This document shows, piece by piece, positions 34,901 to 47,077 of a stretch of DNA of 64,000 nucleotides. The number at the start of each line of letters is the position of its first letter. Position 1 is the first letter of the stretch. The translations under genes and the position numbers were made by a program. The stretch is from Ignelater luminosus (Eukaryota > Arthropoda > Insecta > Coleoptera > Elateridae): assembly GCA_011009095.1 (NCBI GenBank), contig VTPC01008715.1, positions 143,559 to 207,558 on the forward strand. Direction: 5' to 3'. The notes beneath the pieces are model-generated. The model ran no database searches. It worked only from the letters and a program-made list of their open reading frames with translations, and was not told the DNA's origin.

Positions 34901-37900
34901 TTGTTCAACAGGACACCTACAACTTGAATACGCAATGAATTTGTTCTGTAGCAGCAATATTGTTGGCTTTTTTCTCACAGATAAGTTGTTTCATGTGTCC
35001 CCAAAAATAATAATCTAAAAAGACTAAGTTGGAAGACAGCACTGGACAAGGATATAGTTCCACTCTGTCAATCCAGCTATTTGGATAGGATTGAGGTAAA
35101 CAGACCTTATGTGATGAAAAGCAGGTTTTTTAAAAGAATTGGGTAAACGCACCAATACCCGGTCACCTAAATAATATTTGAAGTTCAAACTCATTTAGAT
35201 TTAAAACTAAATAAAAGTAATATTTATCATAGCTTTGTTTACGAGCCCAGGTTCATAATAGTTCGGCCGGCACACATTTTTGGATAAGTGCTTTAATATA
35301 ATGCGAAATATATATAAATGGTGGAAAATTTCAACAAAACTATTACAACTACAATAAAATATAGACTTTTAACTTATAAAAATTGAAAATTATATTTAAT
35401 TTACAAAACGGATAATCTGCATAACAAACATGGCTTAGTTGACAGCTCATAATAGTTGGCCACTTATCATAATTGCCATGAAATCAAGCCCGCTAGTAAA
35501 AACAAAACACTGATTGAACAAATCAACAAGGCAGCTGTCAGCATTAGCTATTATTCATTTTTAAAGCATAATGCCTCGTGGTAAGGCTTTAAGTAACGAT
35601 TTGCACTTGTCAATCATTAATGCCTATAAAAACGGCATTTCAGCTTCGCATTCAGTACCTCATTCTACTGTTCAAGATATTATCAATTTGTATAAATCAA
35701 CTGGTGAAGTTGACCAAAAAACCAAAACTGGCCAACCATCTACAATTACGGAAGCAAACAGGAGAGCTTTACGTAGAATTGTAAAAATAAATTGACGGTC
35801 CAATACTAAAGAAATAACTGTTTTGTGCAGGGAAAGTATAAGCAAGGACATTTTGTTGGCTACAACAAAGAGAGCTATCAGAAAAATAGGATACAAATTC
35901 TATAAGGTAACAATTATTCTTTTTTTTTTGGGTGAAAATTGTTGGTAACTTATGCTGTTTTTCTGACAGGGAAAAGAAAAGCCATTATTGACAACATTAC
36001 AAAAACGTAATAGACTAAAATGGGCTAGAGAACACCAAAATTGGTCTCAAAGACAATGGGGAAGTATAATTTGGAGTGATGAATCCAAAACAGTTAATGC
36101 GCAGAATGACAAGGAGATTCTGGAAGAAAGCTTCTTACCATCAATTCCACAATGTGCAACGAATGACGGTGACTTTATGTTTCAACAGGACGGTGCACCG
36201 TGCCATACAGCAAAAACTATTCATACGTGATTCTAGGACCATGACATTCCACTACTAAAATGGACGTCTTCTAGTCCAGATTTGTCTCCAATAGAAACAC
36301 TTTGGCATAACCTGAAGAAACAATTATGGAAAAATCCAGCATGTACGATACCTGAATTAAGAGTTACCTTGCAGATCATATGGGATAATATTTCACCATA
36401 AGAGTGTGCAAGACTTGTGGACACAATGCCTTGCAGAATTAAGGCGGTTATTGCTAATAAAGGCGACGTAACCTAATATTAAAATCTGCCCGAACTATTA
36501 TGACCCATCAGTTGAGTCACATTCCTTGTATATATATATATATATATATATATACTTATCCAAAAATGTGTGCTGGCCGAACTATTATGAGCCTGGGCTC
36601 GTAAACAAAGCTATAAGCATTGTATAAATGTAATGGAAACCTTATTTGGATCACACGTTTAGAAAATAAATTCTGTATTAGTGATATCTTCATAGTAAAC
36701 CAAGAAATTTAATACATTTTAAATGGTAGCGTGAAAGGTATTTATCATAACCTGTTTTTTGGTTCATTTTCTTCTGTACCACTGATTAAACCATCTTGGC
36801 ACTATGTACATTTAATTTTTGTGTTTACTAACATCAGATGCTTGTTTCCACTTTATTTCCTTTTTATTATATTTTTTAGTTTTTGAATTGGTCACATGAA
36901 CATATTGAGTTTCTAAAATTAGATTTATTTTGAAAAAAGAATTATTGTCAAATAAATGACAGAAAGATTAATAAATGTAGATAATGAATAAACAAAATTC
37001 AATTAAAAGATCGAGCAATATATAATCAGCATATAGCTTCTATTAGCGACTTCCATACTTTTCTGTTGGTTGCAATATTTTCCCATTCATGTAGATTAAA
37101 TTTTTTAATGTCTTCTACATTTTGCCACCATGTCTTTCTCGGTCTTCCCTTTCTGTTCTTTTCTGTCATTTCTGTTTTGAAAATGGTTTTTGTTAGTTCA
37201 TCATTGTTCATTTGTATTATATGGCCTAACCACCTTAGTCTGTTTTGGGTCATTATAGTGTTTATCTCTAGATCTTTAAATATTTCTTTTAGTTCTTTAT
37301 TAGTTCTTCGTCTCCAGGTGTCATTTTCTTTTATTCCTTCGTAAATTCTCCTCAGAATTTTTCTTTCCCATATGTCTAATCTGTTTTTACTTTCTTCTGT
37401 TATTGTTCATGTTTTACAGCCATATAGAACTGCTGGTCTAATTATTGTTTTATACAGTGTGTCCAAGATAAGGATGCACAGCAGGGGATCTTAGAAACGG
37501 TAAGAGATACAGGATCAGTTAAATGGGATGAAAGTTGGTTATTTATAGGACCTTTTTGTTGGCGTTTGCAAAATCTAGATATCTTGGATAGTAAGTAGAT
37601 TTCTTGATTTTCATTATTTTTTCTTTTATTTATTTGAAGAGATATCGGAAAACTAAAAACACTTTTCCATTGCCACTTTTTATCCTCTATTAAAATACGT
37701 TAGCAAAATTCCTGTACAACGTTTCAGTTTGGAGTAACCATCATCAACCTCATTTTTTTAAATAGGCTGAAAAACAATTGAAAATTGTTTTGAATAGCTC
37801 TTGTCACGATTCTAATGATGTAAACATGATAGGGTTATTTTGGTTTTGATTTTTTTGTGTTGAACGCTGCTGGGACCAACTGTAATAATTGCTTCAAAAT

Positions 37901-40900
37901 TTTGGTTGAGCAGATGATTCTTGACATAGCCCCAGAGGAAAGAAATCTAACAATGTTAGATCAGGTGACCGTGCAGACCAGGGTACTGCAGAATGCATTA
38001 ATTTATAGCATAAGAAATCATAATAACCCTATCATGTTTACATCATTAGAATTGTGAAAACAAGACCTATCTAAAACAATTTTCAATTGTTTTTATGCCT
38101 ATTTAAAAAAATGAGGTTGATGATGGCTACTTGAAACTGAAACGTTGCACAGGAGTTTTGTTAGCGTATTTTAATAGAGAACAAAAAGTGGCAATGGAAA
38201 AGTGATTTTAGTTTACCGATATCTTTTCAAATAAATAAAAAAAAAATAATAACAAAAATTGAGAAATTTATTTTTTTTAAATATCTCTGAAACTATCCAA
38301 GATATCTAGATTTTGCAAATGCCAACAAAAGGGTTCTATAAATAGCCAACTTTCATCCTATTTAACCACTCCTGCATCTCTTACCGTGGACACACTGTAT
38401 ATTTGATCAAATATTTCTTCACTGCTACATTTTAGTTGTTCTATTGTGATGTCATCTTCACCTGGACTTTTATTGTTTTTTGATTTCTTTATTATTTCTA
38501 TTATTTCATTCGCATTCATTGTTTGTTAATGTGTTCTGGAAAATGTTTTCCCATATATTTAGCATACTTGTGGTATCTACACAAATTTCTCCCCGATGGT
38601 TTCTCAGCGCGACTGTTTGTGATTGGAAACCTTTCTTTTCTTCTTTCAAGTTCAATAGTTTTGTATTTCTGTAGTGTTCTTCCATTTCTTCTAATTTAGC
38701 TTTTTGTGCTTCTCTTTTCTTATTTCTGATTTTAGTTTGTGTGCTATTTCATATTTGCTTATACTGTTCTAGTCTTTCTCTTGTATTGTCTTCTAACATT
38801 TTCATTCTTGCTTGTTTTCTTTCTTGTACTGCTTTCCTGCATTCATCATCGAACCGGTCTTTTCCTTTTTCACGTTTTGTTGGTTCTAGTAATTCTGTAC
38901 TTGCTTCTATTGCAGTTTTTATGCTGTCTCACTCTTTATTTACGTGTTGATTTTTCTTTTGTAATTATTATTTTTTTTGTATTTTCATTGTATTTTTCTT
39001 TATTTTCATCATTTTTTAAGGCTTCAATATTCCATTTTTTCAGTTTATTGTTTCTTTTGTTTATTATGATTGGTACTTTTGTTTCATTTTTGCTATTACC
39101 AGCATATGGTCTGATATGATATCAGCTCCTCTGTATGTTCTTACATTTAGGACACATTTTGCATGTTTTTTTTCTATTAATAAATGATCGATTTGGTTCA
39201 GAGTTTTTTTGTCAGAACTTATCCAGGTTGGTTTGTGGATGTCTTTGTGTTTCAAATGTGTGCTCTTAATAATCATTCTGTTTCCTGCTGCTAGATCTAT
39301 TAGTCTTTGTCTATTTTTATTTGATTTTCTATGAAAAAGATCGAGCAATAATCATACAAAAATTTCAGTACCTAGTGCTCGACAGTAGGAAGTCACGAAT
39401 GGGTGACTAGACGAATCTGTAGACACCAGCACCCAATCTCCCTTATTTTCAACGAATTCCAAAGGAGTCGTTACTGAATTTGCGAAGTCTGTCTGTCTGT
39501 CTGCATTTTTTGTCAAATTTTCAAATTTTGACTTCAGATTTGGATTCTACATCAAAAACTAAAGACCACGTTGTATCTTCGTTTTTTGATAACTCTTCGG
39601 GAACATGGTCAAAATGGCGGCCGAAAATTGGAAGATTTTTAAAAACTTTTTTTTTTATTTTAGAATCGTATTTTACATCAAGAAATAAGAGAAACGTGTA
39701 CTTTTAGTTTTTTGATATCACCTCGGGAACATGGTCAAAATGGCTGCCGAAGTCTGAAAAAAGTAACAAAATGGAGTTCGTTGTGTTTATGCTTTGCATT
39801 CCAGATGTTTTTATATTGGTTCGATTAAAATCCATGATTTGTTGTATTCAATATGAAGGAGTACTTCTTTGATTTAACAAAGGTTTTCACAAAGATATTA
39901 AGAAAAATGCATAAATCTTACTTAGAATGCAAGCAGTTCTCTTTAATGAAAACGCACTAAATGGCAGTCGTTTTAGCACAATCGTGTTCTGATTTTAATA
40001 CTCCATTTTAAGATTTTTTTTAACTTTCTGCATATGATAAGGATACAAACCATCAGAGTCCTGGACTCATTTGCAGAATATTATCTCAGACTTCTCTAAA
40101 ACATTCCCTTTCTAGTTTAATTACAAATGATCCAATTCTGCAAGTTGTCTGTGTGTATCAACAAACGCTTGCCAACTAGGCAGAGAATTGTGATTTGTGA
40201 AATGCTAATGCTATTCCTGCATGGCAGTTATGGCATTATCAGTACAAAAAGCTTAGATAAAACTAATGTCAACATATTCTTCGTTTTGGAAACTTCAAAT
40301 ACATGATAGAATTAGATATTACTATATGAGCAATGACAAAGTTAATAACAGCATTTAATTTCCTAAGCCTACTATTATTAAGATTTCATGACTAAGTAAT
40401 ACTGTAATTTGTATGATTTTGTGTTCAGGGTTTTCCATTCAAGGAAATGCAATGAATATATTCTACCATTTTTGTGAAGCACCCTGTATAGTTAAAAGTA
40501 ATTTTAAAACATTCTGTACTTAATATTTCCAATTTTTCTGTAAATAGCAATACTGTTGTCTTAATTCCTAGCTAATGGTACACTCTGTATATCAAAAAGT
40601 TAAAACTCAAATTAATAGACTTAGATGCAGAGAACAAATAGCTAATAAATTCCTACTAAACAACATCATTAGGCAACCCGGAATAAATGTGTTAATTAGA
40701 GTAATTCCAAGTAATTAATATAACCTTATTATTTTTAGGCACTTGCTAAGTTTCAATCTAGTCACAGGGTAACTACAAAAACTGGTATCGAAACTGAAGA
40801 ATCATTACTTTCAGAGTCTGCAGCTAGGGAAACATCATTAAATTCTCAAATTATTGATTTAGAAAATGAAGTGAAACAATTAAGGCACGAATTAGAACGT

Positions 40901-43025
40901 GTGACCACAGAACGAGATCGCATGTTACAAGAAAATTCGGATATAGGAAAGGATAAAGAAGATCGTAATATGGAATGTAAAAAACTTAGGGCAGAATTAC
41001 GTGAAATTAAGTTTAGGGAAACTCGATTAATATCGGATTATTCAGAATTAGAAGAGGAGAATATAGCCTTGCAAAAACAAATATCGGTACTTAGAAGTTC
41101 ACAAGTAGACTTTGAAAGTTTAAAGCATGAAGCTAGGAGGTTACAAGAAGAAGTGGAGCTTCTCAATTCACAAGTGGAAGAATTTTCGAATCTTAAGAAA
41201 ATTGCAGAGAAACATATGGAAGAGGCTTTGGAATCGCTACAATCTGAAAGAGAAGCCAAATATGCTTTGAAAAAGGAATTAGATCAACATATTAATCGAG
41301 AATCTCTGTATAATATCAGTAATTTAGCTTATAGTATACGAGGTATGACAAATGAGCAAGCTATTGGTAGTGACGGTGAAGATGATATTCCTGGATTAAA
41401 ACGAATCGAGGCCAGCTTAGCAGATGGTTCAGCATCTGAATTAGCATCACCTGATGATAAACAAGTTGACTTGTTCTCAGAAGTTCATCTGAACGAGTTA
41501 AGGAAATTAGAAAAGCAGCTAGAACAATTAGAAAAAGAAAAGGCATCATTAACACAGAACTTGAGAGATAGTCAAGCAGTAGTAGAACGCAGTCAAGGAG
41601 AATTACAAGTATTTTTAGCAAGGCTTTCACAATTGGCAGCTCATGTCGATTCTTTGCAACATTTATCGCAAAATGTTGACAAGAAGGTTGTAGGACCAGT
41701 TGAACAAACAATTTCTCAATATCAACAATGGTTTAAACTGTCGAGCAGGGAGATAGAGCAGCTAAAGAATGATTTGAAAGAATTAGAGAAACTTAATAAT
41801 TGTTCAGATGCTACGTTACAATTAAGAACTGAAATTACTAATATAAAGAATAAATTATTAGACACTGAACAAAAGAGTATGGATTTGGAGAGTGACATGC
41901 AGCTTCTTAGAGAATTTGCCGGTGAAGCTGGATCAGCTCTGGAAGATGCTTTGAATAATCTACAGACAGTAACTGAAGAAATGGCACAATTATATCATCA
42001 TGTATGTACCGTTAATGGACAAACTCCAGATCGTGTGGTGCTTGAACATGAAAAACAAGGTGGAATGACTCCACGTAAGTTTTTTTAGTTTATATTACAA
42101 ATTATAATTCTACAAGTTATTTTCATTTTAAGGTACTGAATCTGTGCAACCTGTTTGTGAAATATCTAAACTTGATTTATTAAGAAGTCGTCTCAAGAGC
42201 GATATTCCCATACACGATCTAGAAAGTTTGAATGATACTACTGTCATAGCTAAACATGTAGGAACAATTATAGATCAAGTTAAACATCTTCGTTCAGCTA
42301 TAGAAAATACAATAGAATTATCTAAGATTAAGGGCCATAAAGCTGAAACTGCATATGATTGTAAGTCGATGTCTATGCATTTTATTTTAACAGCATTTTT
42401 ATGCGAATTCTTTTTATAGCAAACAAAGAAGATAGCAGTGAAGCTGAAATAGCAGAACTCCAAGAACAAGTAATACGTCTCAAGAGTTTGTTGTCCACCA
42501 AGAGGGAACAAATAGCTACTCTTCGTACCGTCCTAAAATCAAATAAGAATACAGCTGAAGTAGCACTGAATAATCTCAAAGCCAAATATGAAAATGAGAA
42601 GACTATTGTGTCAGAGACGATGATGAAACTTCGTAATGAATTGCGTTTGTTGAAAGAAGACGCTGCTACCTTCTCGAGTAAGTTAATGGACAAAAAATTA
42701 ATTTTATTAGTGACGCTTTGACAATATTACAAATTTATTAATAAAATATAATTACTCAAAATTTCTTTTTTCAGGTTTACGAGCGATGTTTGCAGCTAGA
42801 TGTGAAGAATATGTAACACAAGTGGATGAATTGCAGCAACAATTAAATGCAGCTGAAGAAGAAAAGAAAACATTAAATCAATTATTAAGGCTTGCCGTTC
42901 AACAAAAGCTTAGCCTCACTCAAAGATTGGAAGAGTTAGAAGTGGATCGAGAAATTCGCAATGCTCGACGTCCAGGCGTACGTACATACCAGAGGCCTGG
43001 CCGTTCAAACCGTGATATGTTCTAG
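28921..43025 (+). CDS. BicD: Bicaudal-D, dynein-dynactin cargo adaptor
   Basis: Coiled-coil adaptor that links cargo (mRNPs via Egalitarian, Rab6 vesicles) to dynein-dynactin. Exons are 28921-29136, 40739-42074, 42133-42360, 42420-42677 and 42775-43025; 2,289 nt gives 762 residues, close to the ~780 of the fly protein. All junctions are GT..AG and in phase. The N-terminus carries the CC1-box region ([12 protein letters not shown]), where animal BICD proteins typically have AAxxG. Exon 2 encodes most of the coiled coils ([19 protein letters not shown]-type heptads). Exons 4-5 encode the conserved C-terminal cargo-binding coil ([19 protein letters not shown], then [13 protein letters not shown] and [19 protein letters not shown]). 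The tail is short and basic. Intron 1 is 11.6 kb and full of transposons, while the other introns are 58-97 bp. Apart from that long intron the gene is compact, and no defect is seen. Confidence 0.97.
30916..31442. mobile_element. Possible TA-flanked MITE
   Basis: Bounded by TA-CAGGGTGTCCC on the left and TTCACCCTG-TA on the right. Only the outer seven bases (CAGGGTG) are clearly inverted, so the two ends might belong to different elements. The interior is AT-rich and non-coding. Confidence 0.35.
31768..31999. mobile_element. MITE with 27-bp perfect terminal inverted repeats
   Basis: 232 bp flanked by TA (31766-31767 and 32000-32001). Both ends begin CAGGGGAAAAACGATCTAAG and continue TCACATT, identical over 27 bp. 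An internal partial copy, GTGACTTAGATCGG, lies near 31878 in the orientation of the right end. Outside the TA the inverted similarity continues for about nine bases (AATTGAAGA), so the true element may be slightly longer. Perfect arms suggest recent insertion. Confidence 0.8.
34017..34205. repeat. Two tRNA-like SINE fragments, head to head
   Basis: On the minus strand (about 34110-34017) a tRNA-like A-box region TTGGTTTAGAGGTTATGATG is followed ~33 bases later by the B-box GGTTTGAGTCCCGTCC. On the plus strand (about 34107-34205) a diverged copy reads TGGTCTAGATTATAG then AGTTTGAGTCCTGGCC. Their 5' ends abut. They look like decayed tRNA-derived SINEs, not working tRNA genes: no acceptor stem can be formed. 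Confidence 0.5.
34481..34667. repeat. Inverted-repeat MITE, about 187 bp
   Basis: The left arm (34481-34534) and right arm (34612-34667) are diverged reverse complements of ~54 bp. Both contain GACTTCTATTG and GCTTTTGAATTTC in the corresponding orientation. The loop is ~77 bp with repeated AACC words. No clear target duplication. Confidence 0.55.
35230..36613 (+). mobile_element. Tc1-family DNA transposon, decayed
   Basis: TA duplications at 35230-35231 and 36612-36613 enclose inverted ends of ~60 bp. The left end begins GCTTTGTTTACGAGCCCAGG and continues TTCATAATAGTTCGGCC; the right end inverted is nearly the same. A (TA)n microsatellite at 36529-36555 interrupts the inner edge of the right repeat. 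The broken Tc1 transposase reads left to right. Confidence 0.88.
35571..36475 (+). pseudogene. Tc1 transposase remnant (DD34E)
   Basis: Starts [20 protein letters not shown], a typical Tc1 helix-turn-helix opening. Catalytic motifs are visible: IIWSDES (first D), [13 protein letters not shown] (second D) and [15 protein letters not shown] (E, 34 residues after the second D). In-frame stops at about 35794, 36228 and 36400 and frame shifts around 35630-35660 and 35900-36100 inactivate it. It is the autonomous-type core of the element that surrounds it. Confidence 0.85.
37005..39350 (-). mobile_element. RTE-like non-LTR retrotransposon, 5'-truncated, containing a foldback element
   Basis: A 16-bp duplication (AAAAGATCGAGCAATA) at 37005-37020 and 39335-39350 bounds an antisense insertion. 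From 39334 downward the minus strand encodes the end of an endonuclease domain ([20 protein letters not shown] then [18 protein letters not shown]), a linker rich in Lys/Glu, and then [12 protein letters not shown]. After the foldback element at 38397-37455 it resumes with [13 protein letters not shown] and [22 protein letters not shown] near the C-terminus. The catalytic RT core expected between these is absent. Several stops are present. Confidence 0.85.
37455..38397. mobile_element. Palindromic mariner-type element, copy A (inside the RTE-like element)
   Basis: 943 bp with TA on both sides (37453-37454 and 38398-38399). The left end is CAGTGTGTCCAAGATAAGG; the right end inverted is CAGTGTGTCCACGGTAAGAG, with the remainder diverged by indels. 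Arms of ~400 bp include CCAAGATATCTAGATTTTGC and TTTTAATAGAGAACAAAAAG in complementary orientation. The centre (37855-37995, minus strand) has the transposase scrap [11 protein letters not shown]. About the same element occurs at 53137-54147, in the opposite orientation. Confidence 0.85.
39446..39807. repeat. Unclassified dispersed repeat, copy 2
   Basis: Second copy of the repeat at 10003-10371, in Bicaudal-D intron 1. Start palindrome, CTGT tandem, paired CAAAATGG sub-blocks and CAGATG end are all kept. It lies about 95 bp beyond the right-hand target duplication of the RTE-like element. Confidence 0.75.
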
Positions 43026-45600
43026 CCAAGATCTAGAGCTGCAGTGTATATTGTAGCATTTGTTACTACATTTTTCAAGTTATAAACATAATAGAAAACA
43101 AATACATTGCAGTTAGCCTCAGAATTTTTTAAATATATATGTAGATTTGTGCAATATTCTGAGTTATTATGTGCACGTTAATTATTTTATTCTAACTTAT
43201 TTTTAATTTAAGTATTAGAATTTACAAAAAAAATAAGGAAAAAATGAAAAAAGTAATTTTAATTTTATAAGAACGGTGCGAATGATTTTTTAAAGTTTGT
43301 AATTTAACAAGTTTGAAACTCTAATTAATAACTGTTGCATTTCTTTTATAGTTTAAAACTAAGTTACACTACTTATTCCTATAATAGGAATACGATTGAT
43401 AATGTATTACATTTATAGCGATAGTTAGCTATATTAGTAGACAATTGTTAAACTTAGATCTTTATCAACTTTTATCCAAACTAAGATTTTTAAAATGTGG
43501 TGGTTAGATTCAATATTAAAACTACTACTTATTACAAACATAAAATTCTCATCAAGTAACAGTATCAGCTGCCATAAAATGTGAACAGTGATAGTCGTTT
43601 TAATGTTTCTTTTTTTAAACAAATGTGATCTTTAATGGAACAATTTGCAAGAAGTTATACAAGTACTGATTTGACATTAAAATCATCAAAGTTTATTTTT
43701 CTAAATCTTAAAAAATGTAAATTGCAGATTTAAAGGTCATATTTTTGCATCTTGGCTTGGAGAATTCACAATTGTGGATTTTTTTTTAATGATTGTTATT
43801 GAAAGTATAATGGCAAGTTAATAAACAAAGTAAATAATAATAATAGTCATGCTAACATCAAGACAAAGATTAACTGTTCTGAATGCTAAACTGGATTTGA
43901 ATTTGAATGTCACTGTTATGGATTATGGAATTTTCAGTTAGCAGTTGAATACCCAAAATTCTTGAAACCTTTACATAGATTTTTTAATAATAAGGCGATT
44001 GATTTTTAAAACAAAAATCATGAAATGATGCTCTAAATAATATAGTACTGCTTTTAATGGAATGAGAGCTAATAATAATGCTTTATAAGGACAGTTGTCA
44101 TGGAATGTCTCGTGTATCTAACATTCACAAATTAGGTAGTTCGAATATTAATTAACTTGAGCATGAAAACAATAAAGTAAAAACTACTTAAATCACATGA
44201 AACTCCTTGTATATTAATTTGCCATTTCACTTCTTTCTATATCATCTTAAATGATGAGAAATACATTTACGAGTTGGAAAAAACTTACACTGTTGGTGCA
44301 CTATTGTTTTTATCCTTTACTCTTACATTTTTGTTAATATTTATTAAATTATATGTGTATTACTAAAGCAAGCTACTTAATAATTTATAGAATCTTTTAT
44401 TTATATTTTAATAGTTTTTTTCTGAGTTCTTTTAATAAATCTCTTAAATTCATTCTCTTGTTTATTATAGTTTTATTTTGATATTTACGTAGATGCTTCA
44501 CTAATTTGTCATTTCATTAGGTGTCTACTGCTGGCTTATTATTTCAGGCAGCTGTAACTGTAACTACAATAGCAATTAATTTATTAATCAATGATTGGAC
44601 CTAATGGAAATGAAAATGGTATTATCATATTAAAAACATACGAATTAGTGTAATATGCTGCCAAATTAAGATTTTAATCTAATTAATGAAAATGTAAAAA
44701 TTAGTAATAATTATTTTATTTATTTAAATATCAAAAATCAATTATAAATCATTTTAAAAGTAGAAGAATAATAATAATACTCTTTGACTGATGGTTTTAT
44801 AGGTCTGGGGCATACATAATAAATGAAACATGTGAGACAGTATTGTACAGCCAAATACCTAACTTGAAGAAACATTGTTATATGTGTATGCTATGTGCAA
44901 ACTGCGTTAATTTCAGTATCCCCTTACTAATACTAAGAATAATAATAATAATAATATTAGATTATGATTAAAAAAACATTTGACTATAAAATTGTATTTG
45001 ATGAAGGGGGGGAACGTTTAACGATGAATGTACGTAGTATAACTTAATTCCGTTGGTTCGAATGTCCAAAATGTTGATTTGTCCTCTTTCCGAGCCTATC
45101 GACCACGGAATAGGCCCGTCCCTCTAAAATAAAAACCTTATTGTTTATTAATATGTATTTGTGAAATACAAGATTTAAGATATTTTTGTTATACTATTGA
45201 TTTATATTGATATTGAATCTTCTAATTTATTAAGGAAGGAGCTATAACACTTTTAATACAAAGTTATTTTTACTTACTGCTTTGAAGAAAGTAACTTATA
45301 ATAATATTTTTACCACTTCTTGTATTTGCTTATTTATGTAATTATGTGTTATTTAACGATACTCAATATTTTTAATAAATGCATTCAACTGTAAAGTTTA
45401 AAATAATCCCTTTTATGTCTAATTTCCCTTTGTCCTGTATAAATAAAAGAAGTATACAAGGTGTTAGTAAAGTCAAACACATAATTCCAGGGAGTAGTTT
45501 TACAGGCAAGAAAGGCCCTCTGGGCCTCATTTTTGAAATATGTTTAGAAAAGCTTATCAGATACAAATTTGGCAAGATGAGTTCCATCAAAATTCATATA
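43026..45600. other. Bicaudal-D 3' UTR and downstream sequence
   Basis: AT-rich DNA after the Bicaudal-D stop with several AATAAA-like signals; the true cleavage site cannot be chosen. An (AAT)n run at 44935-44957 is the only simple repeat. No coding sequence recognised. Confidence 0.4.
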
Positions 45601-46307
45601 CAGGGTGTTTGTTTTTACTACAACACTATTTCCTTTTTTTGCGTGCAACTTCAATTTCTTCGTAGTTTTGGATGGTTTTTATTAGCAAACCTGAAAATTT
45701 AGACTTGCGACACTTTTCTATACTTGTCATTTCCCTTTAAAAATCTTGTTGCTAACAAACTACTGTAGTAGGCTGATTTGAGAATAGTTTATTAACAAAG
45801 AGTAGTGCTTCAGCTTATTTTAGTGTATACAAGCATTGGTAAGTCAAAATAATAAAAACCAGTTATTTCTTCATTTTTAACACTTGTTTCTGCAGAAACT
45901 AAGTATGTGAGACAAAAATGACTCGGGACTTTTTGTTATAAAAATGTTCATTTTAAACACATATTTTTCTAAGTAAAGGTCATTTAAAATTTTTAATACT
46001 TGCAACGCTGTATGAAAATTATAAGGAGAGCAAAAATAGGTCATAAGTTTATTAACGTGGTTACCTTAATATTTGTGGGTCCTTATTATTAATGTTGCTA
46101 GGTATCGTAAATACAGTATTGCAATATCTTCTACAAACAAGTAAATCAAAGCAATTGCATTATGTAAAAGCCATTTTAAAGAAAATTGCTGGTAAATAGA
46201 AGAAAGTTACTTTTATTTAATAATTTTGGGCAGTCATATAAACAAATTATAAAAAAATATACGACTCGAGTAGCGTTGATATTTTCTACCTGAAATAATA
46301 CACCCTG
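45601..46307. mobile_element. Possible TA-flanked MITE, 707 bp
   Basis: TA-CAGGGTGTTTG at the left and ACACCCTG-TA at the right. Only CAGGGTGT is inverted, so the pairing of ends is uncertain. Interior AT-rich, no transposase seen. Confidence 0.35.
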
Positions 46308-46346
46308 TATATGTGAGAAGTCATGGGTACATGAAAATGAAATATT

Positions 46347-46489
46347 GAACTGAGCCAGCTGCATTATACATTTGATTAAGCGATGTCCATTTACACTCGT
46401 CGGCTGGTCTTCTATATTGTATAGCAGACCTGTTGATAAACACAAATGAATGTTTCTTAATCGAATGTATAACACAACTGGCTCGGTAC
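46347..46489. repeat. Stem-loop of two ~50-bp diverged inverted arms
   Basis: 46347-46395 (GAGCCAGCTGCATTATACAT then TTGATTAAG) and 46437-46489 (complement of GAGCCAGTTGTGTTATACAT then TCGATTAAG) are reverse complements at most positions, with a loop of ~41 bp. No coding or transposon end recognised. Confidence 0.6.
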
Positions 46490-47077
46490 CTAATGCATCT
46501 GGAGTCCTGTGCTCTGGTTGTTATAGTACAGCTTGATTTTAGAGATCTGTGGCTTTACTGTACAAATCCATATAATTCATTCTATAGTCAAATGCAATCT
46601 GGAATGGTAAACTATTGTTCACTTTTTGTTTTTAAGTACACCAGGCACAGTTATCTTGGAGATTTTGGCTTTAGAGCTTAAGATAATGTCATTCTAACAT
46701 TTAAATTGTAATGTTTCAATGATAAATAAATAGGTAATAAAATTTAAAGTGCAGCGCAAGAAAACATAAAATGAATAATTGTCACGTCTTGAATTATGCT
46801 TTAAATGCCAATGATAATTAAAATCCCTATGCAAACATGGCAACATTACTCTTACACTATAAACATTATCTAAGAATTTTAGATTTTTGCTGAAATAGCT
46901 AAAACGTGCGTTCAATGGTCTCAGTATTGAACACGTTGCTACTTTGTGCTGGGTTCTCAGCAAGCTAAGTCTTGCTGGCACACTAAGTTAATATACTATT
47001 ATGCTGAGAATAGCTGACAGCCCACAGCGAAATTGCTGATTCCAATGCACCAATCATTTGAGGTATGAAGTGATATA

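Larger units (their letters stand above)
29137..40738. other. Bicaudal-D intron 1 (11.6 kb), transposon-rich
   Basis: The donor is GTATGT after 29136 and the acceptor ATTTTTAG before 40739. 29137-30900 and 32030-33960 show no definable element beyond scattered CCCTGTA-type ends (for example near 29355). Identified insertions (MITE, SINE pair, Tc1, RTE-like element with an internal palindromic element, dispersed repeat) are listed separately. 39810-40738 has another orphan CACCCTGTATA end near 40483. Confidence 0.7.

Noticed and set aside
38739..39119. 126-codon hydrophobic plus-strand frame that looks like a membrane protein
   Set aside because: Antisense of the RTE-like element's Lys-rich region; poly-Leu/Phe arises from the A-rich opposite strand.
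41361..41711. 116-codon minus-strand open frame inside Bicaudal-D
   Set aside because: Antisense shadow of a coiled-coil exon; the sense strand matches Bicaudal-D.
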